Origin: Onishia niordana
GTDB taxonomy: Bacteria > Pseudomonadota > Gammaproteobacteria > Pseudomonadales > Halomonadaceae
Reading direction: 5' to 3'
Assembly: GCF_004798965.1 (NCBI RefSeq)
Contig: NZ_SDSD01000004.1
Span: 124,001-188,000 of the forward strand
DNA: 64,000 nucleotides
A model generated the notes under the pieces. The model worked only from the letters and a program-made list of their open reading frames with translations. It had not been told where the DNA came from and ran no database searches. Positions 17,648 to 26,758 of the stretch are shown here, piece by piece. Both the position numbers and the translations under genes were made by a program. Each line of letters opens with the position of its first letter. The first letter of the stretch is position 1.

Positions 17648-18895
17648 CTAGCGTCGGGCAATCCATTGTTCAGGATCGATCGGTTCGCCGTGACGGCGCA
17701 CCGCGAAATAGAGCGCCGGGGTCGAACGACCACCACTGACGCCGACGACGGCGATAGTCTGGCCCGCACTCACAGCGTCACCCGCAGAAACCTTGAAGTG
17801 CTGCAGGTGCGCGTGCAGCGTCATCACGCCGTCGCCATGATCGATGATCAGGAGGTTGCCAAAACCGCGCATCCAGTCGGCGAATACCACCCGTCCGGCA
17901 TGCACCGCCTTGACTGGACTGCCCGCGGCGGCCTTGATCAGCAGGCCGTCGCGGTCGACCCCTTCGCCGGCACCGAAGCGTGACAGTACCTGGCCCTGAG
18001 TCGGCCAGGGCAATTCGCCGCGCGTCGAGTCGATGGCGGTGGTCGGCGGCGGTTGCTTGAGCGCCGCGAGGCGCTCGCGCACCTCGCCGAGCACCTGCTC
18101 GGCATTCTCCCGCTCTTCCTCGAGGCGCGCCTGACGCGAGCGGCCTCGACGAATATCGGCATCGAGCTCGGTGAGCAGGGCCTCGCGCTCGGCTCGCTTC
18201 GAGGCAAGCGTCTGGCTGCGTGCCTCGACGTCTTCACGCACCCGGGCCAGTTGGTCGATCTGGGTGGTGAGAGCTTGGCGGTTGTCGGCCAGTCGCTCGT
18301 TCAGCTGGGCGAGCTCGTCCAGGCGGGCCTTGCGCGCGCGCGACAGATGATTGAGATAGGTCTGCAGGCGATCCAGCCGTGTCGGGTCGTCCTGGTTGAG
18401 CAGCAACTTGAGCTCGGGGCTGGCGCCGAGACGGTAGAGGGCGTCGAGCTGTTCGGCGAGAGCCGCCTCCAGGGCACGGCGTTCGTCTTCCAGCAGGCGC
18501 TTGCGTTCCTCGAGATCGGCGATGGCATCATTCAGCGAGCGCCGCTGGGTCTGCAGGGCATCCAACCGGCGGTGTGTCTCGGCCAATGCCGTCTCTACTT
18601 CGGAAAGTGCGTCGGCCGCATCGTCGCGTGCCTCGCGGTGCCCCGAAAGCTCACGCTCCAGGGCCTGAATGTCTTCAGCCAGCGCATCCACCCGTGCCTC
18701 GGCTGCCTCTTCATCTGGGGCGGCCATGGCGGGGGCGCAAAGGCCGCTAGCCAAGCCGGCGATCAACAGTAACGACCGCCCGCAGCGGGGTATCGCCGAC
18801 AGCGTGTCGCTGAGTCGGAGCAAAAGACGACGCCCCGCCGTCGGGGACGGGGGGCGCCGAAAGGTTGACGAAGCATGGGGGAGGCGAGGCGGCAT
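17648..18895 (-). CDS. envC: Murein hydrolase activator EnvC
   Basis: A 415-residue periplasmic protein that activates septal amidases AmiA/AmiB under FtsEX control. A long N-terminal arm ends in a signal (LLLIAGLASGLCAPAMAA, about 41-58); a coiled coil rich in Arg/Glu/Leu fills about 60-290; a LytM (M23) domain ends the protein. The LytM site is degenerate, as expected for EnvC: the first metal His is missing (FGAGEGVDRDG) and the usual HLHFE is ALYFAV. So it should be an activator rather than an enzyme. ATG 18895 overlaps the gpmI stop (TGATG), the conserved gpmI-envC operon. Confidence 0.93.
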   Translation of the reverse strand: MPPRLPHASSTFRRPPSPTAGRRLLLRLSDTLSAIPRCGRSLLLIAGLASGLCAPAMAAPDEEAAEARVDALAEDIQALERELSGHREARDDAADALSEVETALAETHRRLDALQTQRRSLNDAIADLEERKRLLEDERRALEAALAEQLDALYRLGASPELKLLLNQDDPTRLDRLQTYLNHLSRARKARLDELAQLNERLADNRQALTTQIDQLARVREDVEARSQTLASKRAEREALLTELDADIRRGRSRQARLEEERENAEQVLGEVRERLAALKQPPPTTAIDSTRGELPWPTQGQVLSRFGAGEGVDRDGLLIKAAAGSPVKAVHAGRVVFADWMRGFGNLLIIDHGDGVMTLHAHLQHFKVSAGDAVSAGQTIAVVGVSGGRSTPALYFAVRRHGEPIDPEQWIARR

Positions 18896-20466
18896 CACGA
18901 CAGTTCGGTTAGCACCTGGCCGGTCATTTCTTCAGGGATCGCTTCGCCCATCATGGTCAAAAGGCTCGGTGCCAGGTCGCACAGCCGGCCATCCTCGCGC
19001 AGCTTGGCCTGGCGCTTGGTGACCCAGATCAGCGGTACCTCGCAGGTGGTGTGTGCGGTCTGCGGTGCACCGGTGTCGGGGTTGACCATCTGCTCGGCGT
19101 TGCCGTGGTCGGCGGTGATCAGGCACTCGCCGCCGACACGCTCCAGGGCCTCGACCACGCGGCCGATACAGGCATCCACCGCCTCGACGGCCTTGACGGC
19201 GGCCGCGAAGTTGCCGGTATGGCCGACCATGTCACCGTTGGCGTAGTTGCAAACGATCAGGTCATAGCCGCCGCCATCGATGGCTTCGACCAGCTTGTCG
19301 GTGACCTCGACCGCGCTCATCTCGGGCTTCTCATCGTAGGTCTTGACGTCCTGCGGCGAGGGAATCAGCTCGCGGGTCTCGCCGCTGTAGGGCTCCTCGC
19401 GACCGCCGGAGAAGAAGAAGGTCACGTGGGCATACTTCTCGGTCTCGGCGATGCGCAGCTGGGTCATGTCGCGCTTGGCGATCACCTCGCCCAGGGTGTT
19501 GGTGAGCTCCGCTGGCGGGAAGGCGGCCGGCGCCGGGATGTCGGCGGCGTACTGGGTCAGCATCACCAAGCCATCGCCTGCTAGTGCGGGGCGTGCCTGG
19601 CGCTTGAAGCCCGAGAAGTCGTCCTCGGCGAAGGCGCGGGTCAGCTCGCGGGCGCGGTCGGCGCGAAAGTTCATGAATATGGCCGCGTCGCCGTCGGCCA
19701 TATTCACCGGCTTGCCCTGGGGGCGAATGCTGGTGGCCGCCACGAATTCATCGGTTTCGTCACGCGCGTAGGCGGCCTCGAGGCCCTCGGCCGCGGAGAC
19801 GGCGACGTGCTCGCCCGCCCCTTCGGTGGCCACACGGTAGGCCTTTTCGACCCTATCCCAGCGGTTGTCGCGATCCATGGCGTAGTAGCGGCCGATCAGC
19901 GAGGCAATGAAGCCGTTGCCTTCGCCGACCAGTTCGGCGAGCTTGGCATCGGCGCGCTCGATGGAGGCCTTGGCACTCTTCGGCGCGGTGTCGCGGCCGT
20001 CGAGGAAGGCGTGCAGGTAGATCTCTTTGGCGCCACGGGCAGCGGCCAGTTCGGCCACGGCAAGGATGTGATCCTCATGGCTGTGCACGCCACCGGGCGA
20101 CAACAGCCCCAGCAGGTGGACGGCGCGACCTTCCTTGATCGCCGCGTCGATCGGCGCGGTCAGGATGGCGTTGTCCTTGAGGGTGTCGTCCTCGACGGCC
20201 TTGGTGATGCGGGTAAAGTCTTGGTAGACGACACGTCCTGCGCCCAGGTTCATGTGGCCAACCTCTGAGTTGCCCATCTGGCCGTCGGGCAGGCCGACAT
20301 ACTTGCCGTCCGTATGAATCAGGCTAGAGGGGTAGTCCCGGCTCAGGCGGTCCATGACGGGCGTGTTGGCGGCGGCGATGGCGTTTGATTCAAGCGTCTC
20401 GCTGTGGCCATAGCCATCGAGGATAATCAGGGCCACCGGGCGTGGGCGGGAATTGGCATCGGACAT
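18895..20466 (-). CDS. gpmI: 2,3-bisphosphoglycerate-independent phosphoglycerate mutase
   Basis: A 523-residue Mn-dependent glycolytic/gluconeogenic enzyme (E. coli 514). The metal-binding [13 protein letters not shown] opens the phosphatase domain, the catalytic Ser67 lies in [11 protein letters not shown], and [19 protein letters not shown] and the C-terminal [11 protein letters not shown] carry the remaining metal ligands. ATG 20466 is chosen from the start of homology and a GAGG eight bases upstream; the frame runs open to 20643. It diverges from yibN across 238 bp and is coupled to envC. Confidence 0.96.
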   Translation of the reverse strand: MSDANSRPRPVALIILDGYGHSETLESNAIAAANTPVMDRLSRDYPSSLIHTDGKYVGLPDGQMGNSEVGHMNLGAGRVVYQDFTRITKAVEDDTLKDNAILTAPIDAAIKEGRAVHLLGLLSPGGVHSHEDHILAVAELAAARGAKEIYLHAFLDGRDTAPKSAKASIERADAKLAELVGEGNGFIASLIGRYYAMDRDNRWDRVEKAYRVATEGAGEHVAVSAAEGLEAAYARDETDEFVAATSIRPQGKPVNMADGDAAIFMNFRADRARELTRAFAEDDFSGFKRQARPALAGDGLVMLTQYAADIPAPAAFPPAELTNTLGEVIAKRDMTQLRIAETEKYAHVTFFFSGGREEPYSGETRELIPSPQDVKTYDEKPEMSAVEVTDKLVEAIDGGGYDLIVCNYANGDMVGHTGNFAAAVKAVEAVDACIGRVVEALERVGGECLITADHGNAEQMVNPDTGAPQTAHTTCEVPLIWVTKRQAKLREDGRLCDLAPSLLTMMGEAIPEEMTGQVLTELS

Positions 20467-20612
20467 GAAAAGGCCTCGTTGGTAAACGTCGGAGAGTCCC
20501 CGGTCGGCGTTGCCGGCCCGGGGTCGCGACTCACGGCTCCTTCGGGCATCATATCCTAGGGCGGTGCGCAACGTCAGCCGCCCGGGTGCCAGACGCGTCA
20601 GGACGCCTTGTG

Positions 20613-20618
20613 TATACT
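20613..20618 (+). promoter_or_regulatory. Putative -10 element of yibN-secB
   Basis: TATACT at 20613-20618 within TTGTGTATACTGG lies 87 bases before the yibN ATG. The same GTGTATACTGG string occurs before xseB (43388-43398), which supports a shared housekeeping promoter form. No good -35 is visible. Confidence 0.4.
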
Positions 20619-20704
20619 GGGCGCCGCCCCGGCGGCGGGGCATCCAGTGATTCCCAACAGTGATTCACAACACCAGTTATTTCCAACGAGAGTGTTCCGG
20701 ACCC

Positions 20705-21127
20705 ATGATCGATCAGTTGTTCGAATTCGTGCAGAACCACCCGCTGCTGGTGGGTGCCTTCGTGATCGTGCTGGCGACCTGGATCGCCTATGAAGTCATC
20801 CAGGGCGGCCGCAACGGCGTCGACACCAGCGAAGCTACCCAGCTGATCAATCGCGAGGACGCGGTGGTGCTCGATATCCGCGATGCCAAGGACTTCAAGC
20901 AAGGTCATATGACAGGTGCGCGCAATATCCCCCAGAGCAAACTCGACAATCGCCTTAATGAACTCGACAAGGTCAAGGACAAGCCGGTGATCGTGGTCTG
21001 CAAGCAAGGTCAGGCCTCCGGTGCGGTGATCACCAAGTTGACCAGTGCCGGCTTCAGCCGGGCCTACAAGCTCAAGGGCGGCATGGCCCAGTGGCAGGCA
21101 GATGGTCTGCCGGTGGTGCGCAAGTAA
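20705..21127 (+). CDS. yibN: Membrane-anchored rhodanese-like protein (YibN type)
   Basis: 140 residues: one N-terminal membrane span (about 12-30) and a single rhodanese domain with the active-site loop VVVCKQGQAS (Cys99), preceded by VVLDIRDAKDFKQGHMTGA. Sulfur transfer is possible, but no substrate is known to me. E. coli YibN has the same layout and lies in the yibN-grxC-secB order; here grxC is absent between yibN and secB (61-bp gap). Divergent from gpmI. Confidence 0.88.
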   Translation: MIDQLFEFVQNHPLLVGAFVIVLATWIAYEVIQGGRNGVDTSEATQLINREDAVVLDIRDAKDFKQGHMTGARNIPQSKLDNRLNELDKVKDKPVIVVCKQGQASGAVITKLTSAGFSRAYKLKGGMAQWQADGLPVVRK

Positions 21128-21187
21128 GTCGCTGCGCGCCTCTTCAACCCCTTTATATCAATACGCACGCTTCAAGGAACAAAAGCC

Positions 21188-21697
21188 ATGGCGGAAGACA
21201 ATAATCCAACCACTGCTGGCGCCGAAGGTGCCGCCTCCGGCGAGCAACAGAACCAGCCGCAGTTCTCCCTGCAGCGCATCTATGTCAAGGATATCTCCTT
21301 TGAGTCGCCGAACTCGCCGGGGGTGTTCCAGCAGCCGTTCAAGCCCAAGGTCAGCCTCGATTTGAGCACCACCAGCAGCCAGGTTGGTGAAGGTCTCTAT
21401 GAGGTCGTGATCAAGGTGACGGCCCAGGTCTCTCACAGCGAGACCGGCAACACCTCCTTCCTCGCCGAGATCGAACAGGCTGGCCTGTTCCGCATTGCCA
21501 ACATCGAAGGCGAGCAGCTTGAGCACACCCTGGGCGCCTTCTGCCCGAACCTGCTGTTCCCCTATGCACGCGAGTGCATTGATAACCTGGTCAACCGTGG
21601 TGGCTTCCCGCCGCTGATGCTGGCGCCGGTCAACTTCGAGGCGATGTATGCCCAGAAGAAGCAACGCCAGGCTCAAGCCAGCGAGACCACCCAGTAA
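21188..21697 (+). CDS. secB: Protein-export chaperone SecB
   Basis: A 169-residue tetrameric cytosolic chaperone that keeps preproteins unfolded and hands them to SecA. The family core [16 protein letters not shown], followed by [19 protein letters not shown], and the stretch [19 protein letters not shown] are all present. An N-terminal acidic, low-complexity tail of about 20 residues and a Gln/Ala-rich C-terminus are as in relatives. Confidence 0.96.
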   Translation: MAEDNNPTTAGAEGAASGEQQNQPQFSLQRIYVKDISFESPNSPGVFQQPFKPKVSLDLSTTSSQVGEGLYEVVIKVTAQVSHSETGNTSFLAEIEQAGLFRIANIEGEQLEHTLGAFCPNLLFPYARECIDNLVNRGGFPPLMLAPVNFEAMYAQKKQRQAQASETTQ

Positions 21698-21724
21698 GAT
21701 GCGCCCGACCATTGGAGGACGGCC

Positions 21725-22459
21725 GTGAGCGGCCCGCGTATCCATGTCGCCGCCGGCTTTGAGGCCGGCGGCGAATTGGTGCTGCCCGAGGGTCCCGCGC
21801 GTCATCTGGCGGTGGTGCTGCGCTTGAAGGAAGGCGCAGCACTGACGCTATTCGATGGCGCGGGCCTTGAGGCCAGTGCGGTACTGGTAGAGGTCACCCG
21901 CAAGCGCGTGGTGGCGCGTCTCGACTCGGTGGCGCCAGGGCGTGGTGAGTCGCCCCTCGGGGTGCATCTGGGGCAGGCGATCTCCAAGGGCGATCGCATG
22001 GACTACGCCATCCAGAAGGCGGTGGAGCTTGGCGTGGCGGCGATTACGCCGCTCTACACCGAGCACGGTGACGTGCGCCTCAAGGGGGATCGGGCGGCCA
22101 AGAAGCTCGCTCATTGGCAGGCAGTCGCCGCCAGTGCCTGCGAGCAGTGCGGCCGCGCGACACTGCCACCGGTGCATGCGCCCATGGCCTTGAGCGACTG
22201 GCTGGCGATCCGTGACGAATCCCTGCGCCTGGTGCTGCACCCCGCCACCGAGGGCGTCTTCGACGCCAACCGCCAGGCAGCGATGCCTGACAGGGCGGCG
22301 CTGCTGATCGGCCCCGAGGGTGGGCTCTCGCCAAGCGAGGTCGAGTGTGCGCTGGCCGATGATTTCGCCCCGCTGACGCTTGGGCCGCGCATTCTGCGCA
22401 CCGAGACCGCCCCGGTCGTGGCACTCACGCTGCTGCAGCACCACTTCGGCGATCTCTAG
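21725..22459 (+). CDS. rsmE: 16S rRNA (uracil1498-N3)-methyltransferase
   Basis: A 244-residue SPOUT methyltransferase that methylates U1498 of 16S rRNA using AdoMet. Motifs: an N-terminal PUA-like part with HLAVVLRLKEG; the knot motifs LLIGPEGGLSPSEV and LGPRILRTETAPVVAL; and the KAVELGVAAITPL block. GTG start at 21725 with GGAGG six bases upstream (21714-21718). Follows secB after 27 bases and is probably co-transcribed. Confidence 0.94.
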   Translation: MSGPRIHVAAGFEAGGELVLPEGPARHLAVVLRLKEGAALTLFDGAGLEASAVLVEVTRKRVVARLDSVAPGRGESPLGVHLGQAISKGDRMDYAIQKAVELGVAAITPLYTEHGDVRLKGDRAAKKLAHWQAVAASACEQCGRATLPPVHAPMALSDWLAIRDESLRLVLHPATEGVFDANRQAAMPDRAALLIGPEGGLSPSEVECALADDFAPLTLGPRILRTETAPVVALTLLQHHFGDL

Positions 22460-22584
22460 CCAAGCCGGCACTATCCTTGGGTGTGACGCTTGGCACGCCT
22501 GCCGAGCGCCTTCATGGTTGGCGCGTACGGCTCCCTTCAGTTTCCTTTGTCTCCATTTTCGCTACATACGGCTTCGCCCAGGAT

Positions 22585-23349
22585 ATGCCCATGACTCGAT
22601 CTTCTCAGGATCGCCCCGCCCCTCGTGGCTCTCGTGATTCGGCTAATGTCAGCGCTGCGCCGCTGGCCGAGGTCGGCCAGGTGGCCTATCTGGAGGTGGT
22701 GGCGGTCAACAACACCGGTGCCTTCCTCGGCTGGGGCCGCCCCAAGGACCTACTACTGCCCTTCAACGAGCAGCCCTACCGTCCGACGGAGGGCAAGCGC
22801 GTGCTGGTGATCATCTTCGAAGATGATCAGGGCCGTCCCACCGCCTCGATGCGGCTGGATGACTTCCTCTATGACAGCGTCGATGAAGCCCAGCGTGAAG
22901 GTGGCCTCAGTGAGGAAGCCGCCAACGCCATGGCACCCGGCAAGACGGTAACGCTTGTCATCGGTGATCGCACCGACCTGGGGCTCAAGGCGGTGGTCGA
23001 CGACCGTGTCTGGGGCCTTCTTTACCACGGCGAGCTGCCTCGCCAGGTGCGCCGCGGCGAACGCCTGACCGGCTACGTGAAACAGCGGCGCGAGGATGGT
23101 CGTCTCGACCTTTCGCTGATGCCGGCGGGCGGCGTCAAGCGCGACATGGCCACCGACAAGGTGCTGGCGGCCCTCGATGAGGCGGGTGGGTTTCTACCGC
23201 TGACCGACAAGAGCCCGGCGCCTTCGATCAAGGCCCGGCTGGGTGTCAGCAAGAACGCCTTCAAGCAGGCGATCGGCGGCCTCTACAAGGCACGCCAGAT
23301 CACCCTGGAAAGCGATGGCATCCGCCGGCGCGAGAACGACGAGGACTGA
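22585..23349 (+). CDS. S1-domain RNA-binding protein (CvfB/YitL-like)
   Basis: About 254 residues. The first S1-like unit (about 23-85) begins GQVAYLEVVAVNNTGAFLGW, a second and third OB unit follow (VTLVIGDRTDLGLKAVVDD and RLTGYVKQRREDGRLDLSL), and the C-terminal 60 residues form a winged helix (VSKNAFKQAIGGLYKARQI). This order matches CvfB of Gram-positives and its proteobacterial relatives. ATG 22585 or 22591 is likely; the frame is open to 22477 but that part is not family-like. Function is unknown beyond RNA or DNA binding. Confidence 0.8.
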   Translation: MPMTRSSQDRPAPRGSRDSANVSAAPLAEVGQVAYLEVVAVNNTGAFLGWGRPKDLLLPFNEQPYRPTEGKRVLVIIFEDDQGRPTASMRLDDFLYDSVDEAQREGGLSEEAANAMAPGKTVTLVIGDRTDLGLKAVVDDRVWGLLYHGELPRQVRRGERLTGYVKQRREDGRLDLSLMPAGGVKRDMATDKVLAALDEAGGFLPLTDKSPAPSIKARLGVSKNAFKQAIGGLYKARQITLESDGIRRRENDED

Positions 23350-23383
23350 TGCTCTGCCGGGATGTCGGCAAGCGCCGTCGATC

Positions 23384-23413
23384 TTGGTGATGATCGCGCT
23401 GCTGCGGCATACT
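23384..23413 (+). promoter_or_regulatory. Putative promoter of gshB
   Basis: TTGGTG (23384-23389) and CATACT (23408-23413), 18 bases apart, each four of six to consensus, lie 50 bases before the gshB ATG. Confidence 0.3.
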
Positions 23414-23463
23414 GCGCCCATCATGCCCGTTGCGGCATTCCTCCTTAGCCGAGAGTCCTCTCG

Positions 23464-24495
23464 ATGAACGAGCCGATGAACACGCCCAGGAACGAGTCGA
23501 TGAACACGCCCACGCAGGCATCACGGGGCGAGCGTGCCCTCAGGATCGGGGTGGTGATGGATCCCATCGCCGACATCAGCTACAAGAAAGACACCACCCT
23601 TGCCATGCTGTGGGCCGCCACGGCCCGCGGTGCCTCGCTTCACTACATGGAGCAGGAAGATATCTATTTGCGCGACGGTCGTGCCCATGCCCGGCTGCGT
23701 GATCTCGAGGTCTTCCACGACCCCGAGGACTGGTATCGCCTCGGCGAGCCGGTGGCCACACCGCTTGCCGAGCTCGACGTGATCCTGATGCGCAAGGACC
23801 CGCCGGTCGACGGCAACTTCCTCAATGCCGTGCACCTGCTGGGCTTCGCCGAGCGTGAAGGCGTGCTGGTGGTCAACCCGACCCGGGCATTGCTCGAGTG
23901 CAACGAGAAGCTCTTCGCCCAGCAGTTCCCCGATTGCTGCACCCCGACATTGGTGTCCTGCAGCGAGCCGGTGCTGCGCGCCTTTCAGGCCGAGCATGGC
24001 GACGTTATCTTCAAGCCGCTGGACGGCATGGGCGGCAGCGGTATCTTTCACGTGCTGCCGGACGGGCGCAACATCGGCGCCATCATCGAGACCCTGACCG
24101 ACCGCGGCCATCGACAGATCATGGCCCAGCGCTATCTTCCCGAGATCAAGGACGGCGATACCCGCATCCTGCTGGTCGATGGCGAGCCGATTCCCTATGG
24201 CCTGGCACGGGTGCCGATGGCCGGCGAGACTCGCGGTAACCTGGCCGTCGGTGGACGCGGTGTCACTCGTGAGCTGACCGCGCGTGACCACTGGCTGATC
24301 GAACAGGTAAAGCCGATGATCCGCGAGAAGGGGCTGTTGTTCGTTGGTCTCGATGTGATCGGCGACTACATCACCGAGATCAACGTCACGAGCCCCACCT
24401 GCGTACGCGAGATCGACGATCAGCGTGGTACCGACATCGCCGGCACCCTGCTGGACGCCATCGAGCGTCGCCTCGACGCCCATCGGGCCGGCTAG
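23464..24495 (+). CDS. gshB: Glutathione synthetase
   Basis: A 343-residue ATP-grasp ligase joining gamma-glutamylcysteine and glycine. It has LRIGVVMDPIADISYKKDTT, LMRKDPPVDGNFLNAVHLL, the ATP-grasp loop FKPLDGMGGSGIFHV and the metal site VTSPTCVREID. It is about 27 residues longer than E. coli GshB (316). The surplus N-terminus is encoded by an internal direct duplication (CGATGAACACGCCCA occurs twice, near 23471 and 23497), giving repeated MNEPMNTP and MNTPT segments, so translation could start at Met1, Met4 or Met13. It starts the gshB-tonB-yqgE-ruvX block known from pseudomonads. Confidence 0.95.
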   Translation: MNEPMNTPRNESMNTPTQASRGERALRIGVVMDPIADISYKKDTTLAMLWAATARGASLHYMEQEDIYLRDGRAHARLRDLEVFHDPEDWYRLGEPVATPLAELDVILMRKDPPVDGNFLNAVHLLGFAEREGVLVVNPTRALLECNEKLFAQQFPDCCTPTLVSCSEPVLRAFQAEHGDVIFKPLDGMGGSGIFHVLPDGRNIGAIIETLTDRGHRQIMAQRYLPEIKDGDTRILLVDGEPIPYGLARVPMAGETRGNLAVGGRGVTRELTARDHWLIEQVKPMIREKGLLFVGLDVIGDYITEINVTSPTCVREIDDQRGTDIAGTLLDAIERRLDAHRAG

Positions 24496-24504
24496 CGTCT
24501 GGCC

Positions 24505-25443
24505 ATGGCAGGGCTCGGTGATGTTGTCGGTGTGCCCGTTGGCGTGGCCTCTCTGGGGGGCCATGCCCCGGTGACACGCGGCTATCGCCATGCCCTTGCC
24601 TGGGCGTTGGCGATTGGCCTGCATCTCATGTTGCTGGCGCTGTTCACGACTGTTTCGCTACCGACGACAACGTCGGCCCCTTCAACGACCTCGAGTCTTG
24701 ATGTGGTGCTGGTCAGTCGCCCGGCCGTCGCGCCCGATCAGGCCCGCGCGATTGCCGAGACCGCACAGCAGGCAGCGAGCCTTGATGCCGAGCCTGAAAC
24801 AGCGCCTGAGCCTGCGACGCAAGCCGCCAGCGCAGCATCCTCACCCGGACAAGCGTCAGAGCAGGTGCCCGCCCCCTCACCAGCGGACACCGTCGATGCG
24901 GTGCCTGAGGCCACCGAGTCCGAGGTAGCATCAGAGCCCGAACCGGCCTCTGAAGCTGTCTCTGATCCCGAGCCCGCCGCACCGGCGCGGGAGCCTCAGC
25001 ATGAGGCCAAGGCGTCGTCACTCTCCGGTCGTGAGTTGGCGGCCAATGCGACGGCCTCGCTGCGCGAGCAGGACTTCACCATGAGCGAGCCGTCTGTCGA
25101 GCTTGCCGACCGCGAACAGCAGGCCGCCCGCGAAGCCGCCGAGGCTCGCTATGTGGATGCCTGGACACGTCGGGTGCAGGACTTTGGCAATCGCTTCTAC
25201 CCGGCACCGCCGGATCTGGATGGCCAGTTGAGGGTGCGCGTGGTCATCGACCATCAGGGGAAGCTCCTGCAGGCAGAGGTGGTACAATCGTCGGGACATA
25301 CCGAACTCGACCAGGCGGCGCTGGACACCATTCGTGGCGCTGCACCTTACCGGCCCTTCGACTCTGGCATGGCCGGTCTCGACCGCCTGTCCATCAGTCG
25401 CGTCTGGCGATTCGGCACTGGCAATGAATTCGGCGTACGTTGA
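24505..25443 (+). CDS. tonB: TonB-family energy transducer
   Basis: A 312-residue inner-membrane-anchored periplasmic protein. One N-terminal span (about 30-50) carries a histidine (AIGLHLMLLALF) as in TonB. It is followed by a long Pro/Ala/Glu-rich spacer (about 75-175) and a C-terminal TonB domain (LDGQLRVRVVIDHQGKLLQA, then the QAALDTIRGAAPYRPF block). It should couple the proton gradient to outer-membrane receptors, but exbB/exbD are not adjacent. Position next to gshB is the pseudomonad tonB1-like arrangement. The stop overlaps the open frame of yqgE. Confidence 0.88.
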   Translation: MAGLGDVVGVPVGVASLGGHAPVTRGYRHALAWALAIGLHLMLLALFTTVSLPTTTSAPSTTSSLDVVLVSRPAVAPDQARAIAETAQQAASLDAEPETAPEPATQAASAASSPGQASEQVPAPSPADTVDAVPEATESEVASEPEPASEAVSDPEPAAPAREPQHEAKASSLSGRELAANATASLREQDFTMSEPSVELADREQQAAREAAEARYVDAWTRRVQDFGNRFYPAPPDLDGQLRVRVVIDHQGKLLQAEVVQSSGHTELDQAALDTIRGAAPYRPFDSGMAGLDRLSISRVWRFGTGNEFGVR

Positions 25444-25457
25444 CGCCCGGGAGGCCC

Positions 25458-26015
25458 ATGCAAAGCTTGAAGCATCATTTTCTGCTGGCGATGCCCCATC
25501 TCGAAGATCCCAACTTCGCGGGCAGCCTGAGTTATCTGTGTGATCACGACGACAATGGCGCCATGGGGGTGATCGTCAATCATCCTCTCGACATGAGCCT
25601 CGATGCCTTGTTCGAGCAGCTGGAGCTGGATGCCAGCGACAGCAAGCACCGCAATGCCCCGGTCTATTACGGTGGCCCGACGCATCAGGATCGCGGCTTC
25701 ATCCTGCATCGCGGCTCCAGCAAGCCCTGGGATTCCAGCATCCAGGTCGACAACGACGTCGCCCTGACCACCTCGATGGATATGCTCTCGGCGATGGCTG
25801 AAGGGCGCGGCCCCGACGACTTTATCGTCTGCCTGGGCTGCAGTGGCTGGGAAGCCGGCCAGCTCGAAGACGAGCTCAAGGACAACGCCTGGCTGACCGT
25901 CGAGGGTGGCAGTAACATTCTCTTCGAGACGCCCTCGGAGCAGCGTCTGAACGCCGCCGCCGGTGTGCTGGGTATCGACCTGAACCTGATGAGCCGCGAG
26001 GCGGGACATTCCTGA
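25458..26015 (+). CDS. yqgE: UPF0301 protein YqgE
   Basis: 185 residues (E. coli 187). The start MQSLKHHFLLAMPHLEDPNF, then DHDDNGAMGVIVNHP, VYYGGPTHQDRGFILH and GCSGWEAGQLEDEL are family hallmarks. ATG 25458 has GGGAGG just upstream. Biochemical function is unknown. It overlaps ruvX by one base (TGATG), a widely conserved pair. Confidence 0.93.
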   Translation: MQSLKHHFLLAMPHLEDPNFAGSLSYLCDHDDNGAMGVIVNHPLDMSLDALFEQLELDASDSKHRNAPVYYGGPTHQDRGFILHRGSSKPWDSSIQVDNDVALTTSMDMLSAMAEGRGPDDFIVCLGCSGWEAGQLEDELKDNAWLTVEGGSNILFETPSEQRLNAAAGVLGIDLNLMSREAGHS

Positions 26016-26470
26016 TGGCCAACCCAGGCGAACGGCTGATTCTGGCCTTCGACTTCGGCACCCGGCGCATCGGCGTGGCAGTCGGTAACGAGATGCTCCG
26101 GCGCGCCACGGCCCTGGAGCCGCTGCCGGCCCGGGACGGCATCCCCGATTGGGCCCAGGTTACGCGCCTGATCGAGGAGTGGCGGCCGGATTTGTTCGTG
26201 GTCGGCCTGCCGATCAACATGGACGACAGCGAGTCTTTAATGAGCACCCGCGCCCGCAAGTTCGGCAACCGGTTGTATGGGCGTTACGGCAAGCCCTGCG
26301 AGATGGTCGACGAGCGCGGCTCTACCCGTGAGGCCAAGACCTTGGCGCGCGAGGCTGGCCATCGCGGCAATTATCGCGAAGACAGCGTCGACGGCCTGGC
26401 CGCCGCGCTGATTCTCGAGGGCTGGTTCGCCCATGACGAAGGCCTACCCGGCGGGCGCACAACGCTTTGA
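26015..26470 (+). CDS. ruvX: Holliday junction resolvase-like / 16S pre-rRNA nuclease RuvX (YqgF)
   Basis: A 151-residue RNase H-fold protein (E. coli 138) implicated in 16S rRNA 5'-end maturation. LAFDFGTRRIGVAVGN carries the first catalytic Asp, the family VGLPINMDD block follows, and VDERGSTREA and SVDGLAAALILEGW complete the site. Its 3' third (26293-26396) is repeated in decayed form at 27071-27172. The gene itself looks intact. Confidence 0.95.
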   Translation: MANPGERLILAFDFGTRRIGVAVGNEMLRRATALEPLPARDGIPDWAQVTRLIEEWRPDLFVVGLPINMDDSESLMSTRARKFGNRLYGRYGKPCEMVDERGSTREAKTLAREAGHRGNYREDSVDGLAAALILEGWFAHDEGLPGGRTTL

Positions 26471-26500
26471 GTCGAGGCGTTCTCCCAAGAGTCACGAGCC

Positions 26501-26635
26501 CTTTGCTATTCCTGCAATGGCCCCGTCGCCCTTACCCCTTCTCGGAGACTGTCCGGCTTTCAGTGGCTGGGCGGGCCTCGGTGCGCTAGGACAGTCCTGC
26601 GTATGGCATGGTCTGGCATCTTGCAGGATGAGGCG
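26501..26635 (+). repeat. Downstream half of a segmental repeat, copy A
   Basis: This non-coding stretch after ruvX resembles 27200-27330: both open CTTTG(C/A)TATTCCT(G/T)CAATGG and both later share CTGG(G/T)..G(G)GC and TATGGC(A/C)TGG. The similarity is clear at the 5' end and erodes to perhaps two-thirds identity. Together with the ruvX fragment it shows that a segment of several hundred bases was duplicated around the cyclotransferase gene. Confidence 0.6.
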
Positions 26636-26758
26636 ACTGTCTGGGTTCTAGATGTAAGACAGACAGTAGCATGACATGGCAGAGAACGCGCTGGACTTGC
26701 CCTTCCGGGGGCACTTCACCAAAATCTTCGCCCTTTCCAGCTAGCCAGGAGACATACC

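Noticed and set aside
17648..18895. EnvC as an active endopeptidase
   Set aside because: The LytM domain lacks the first metal His and the HLHFE motif, as known EnvC activators do, so no enzyme activity is claimed; this is normal for the family and not listed as a finding.
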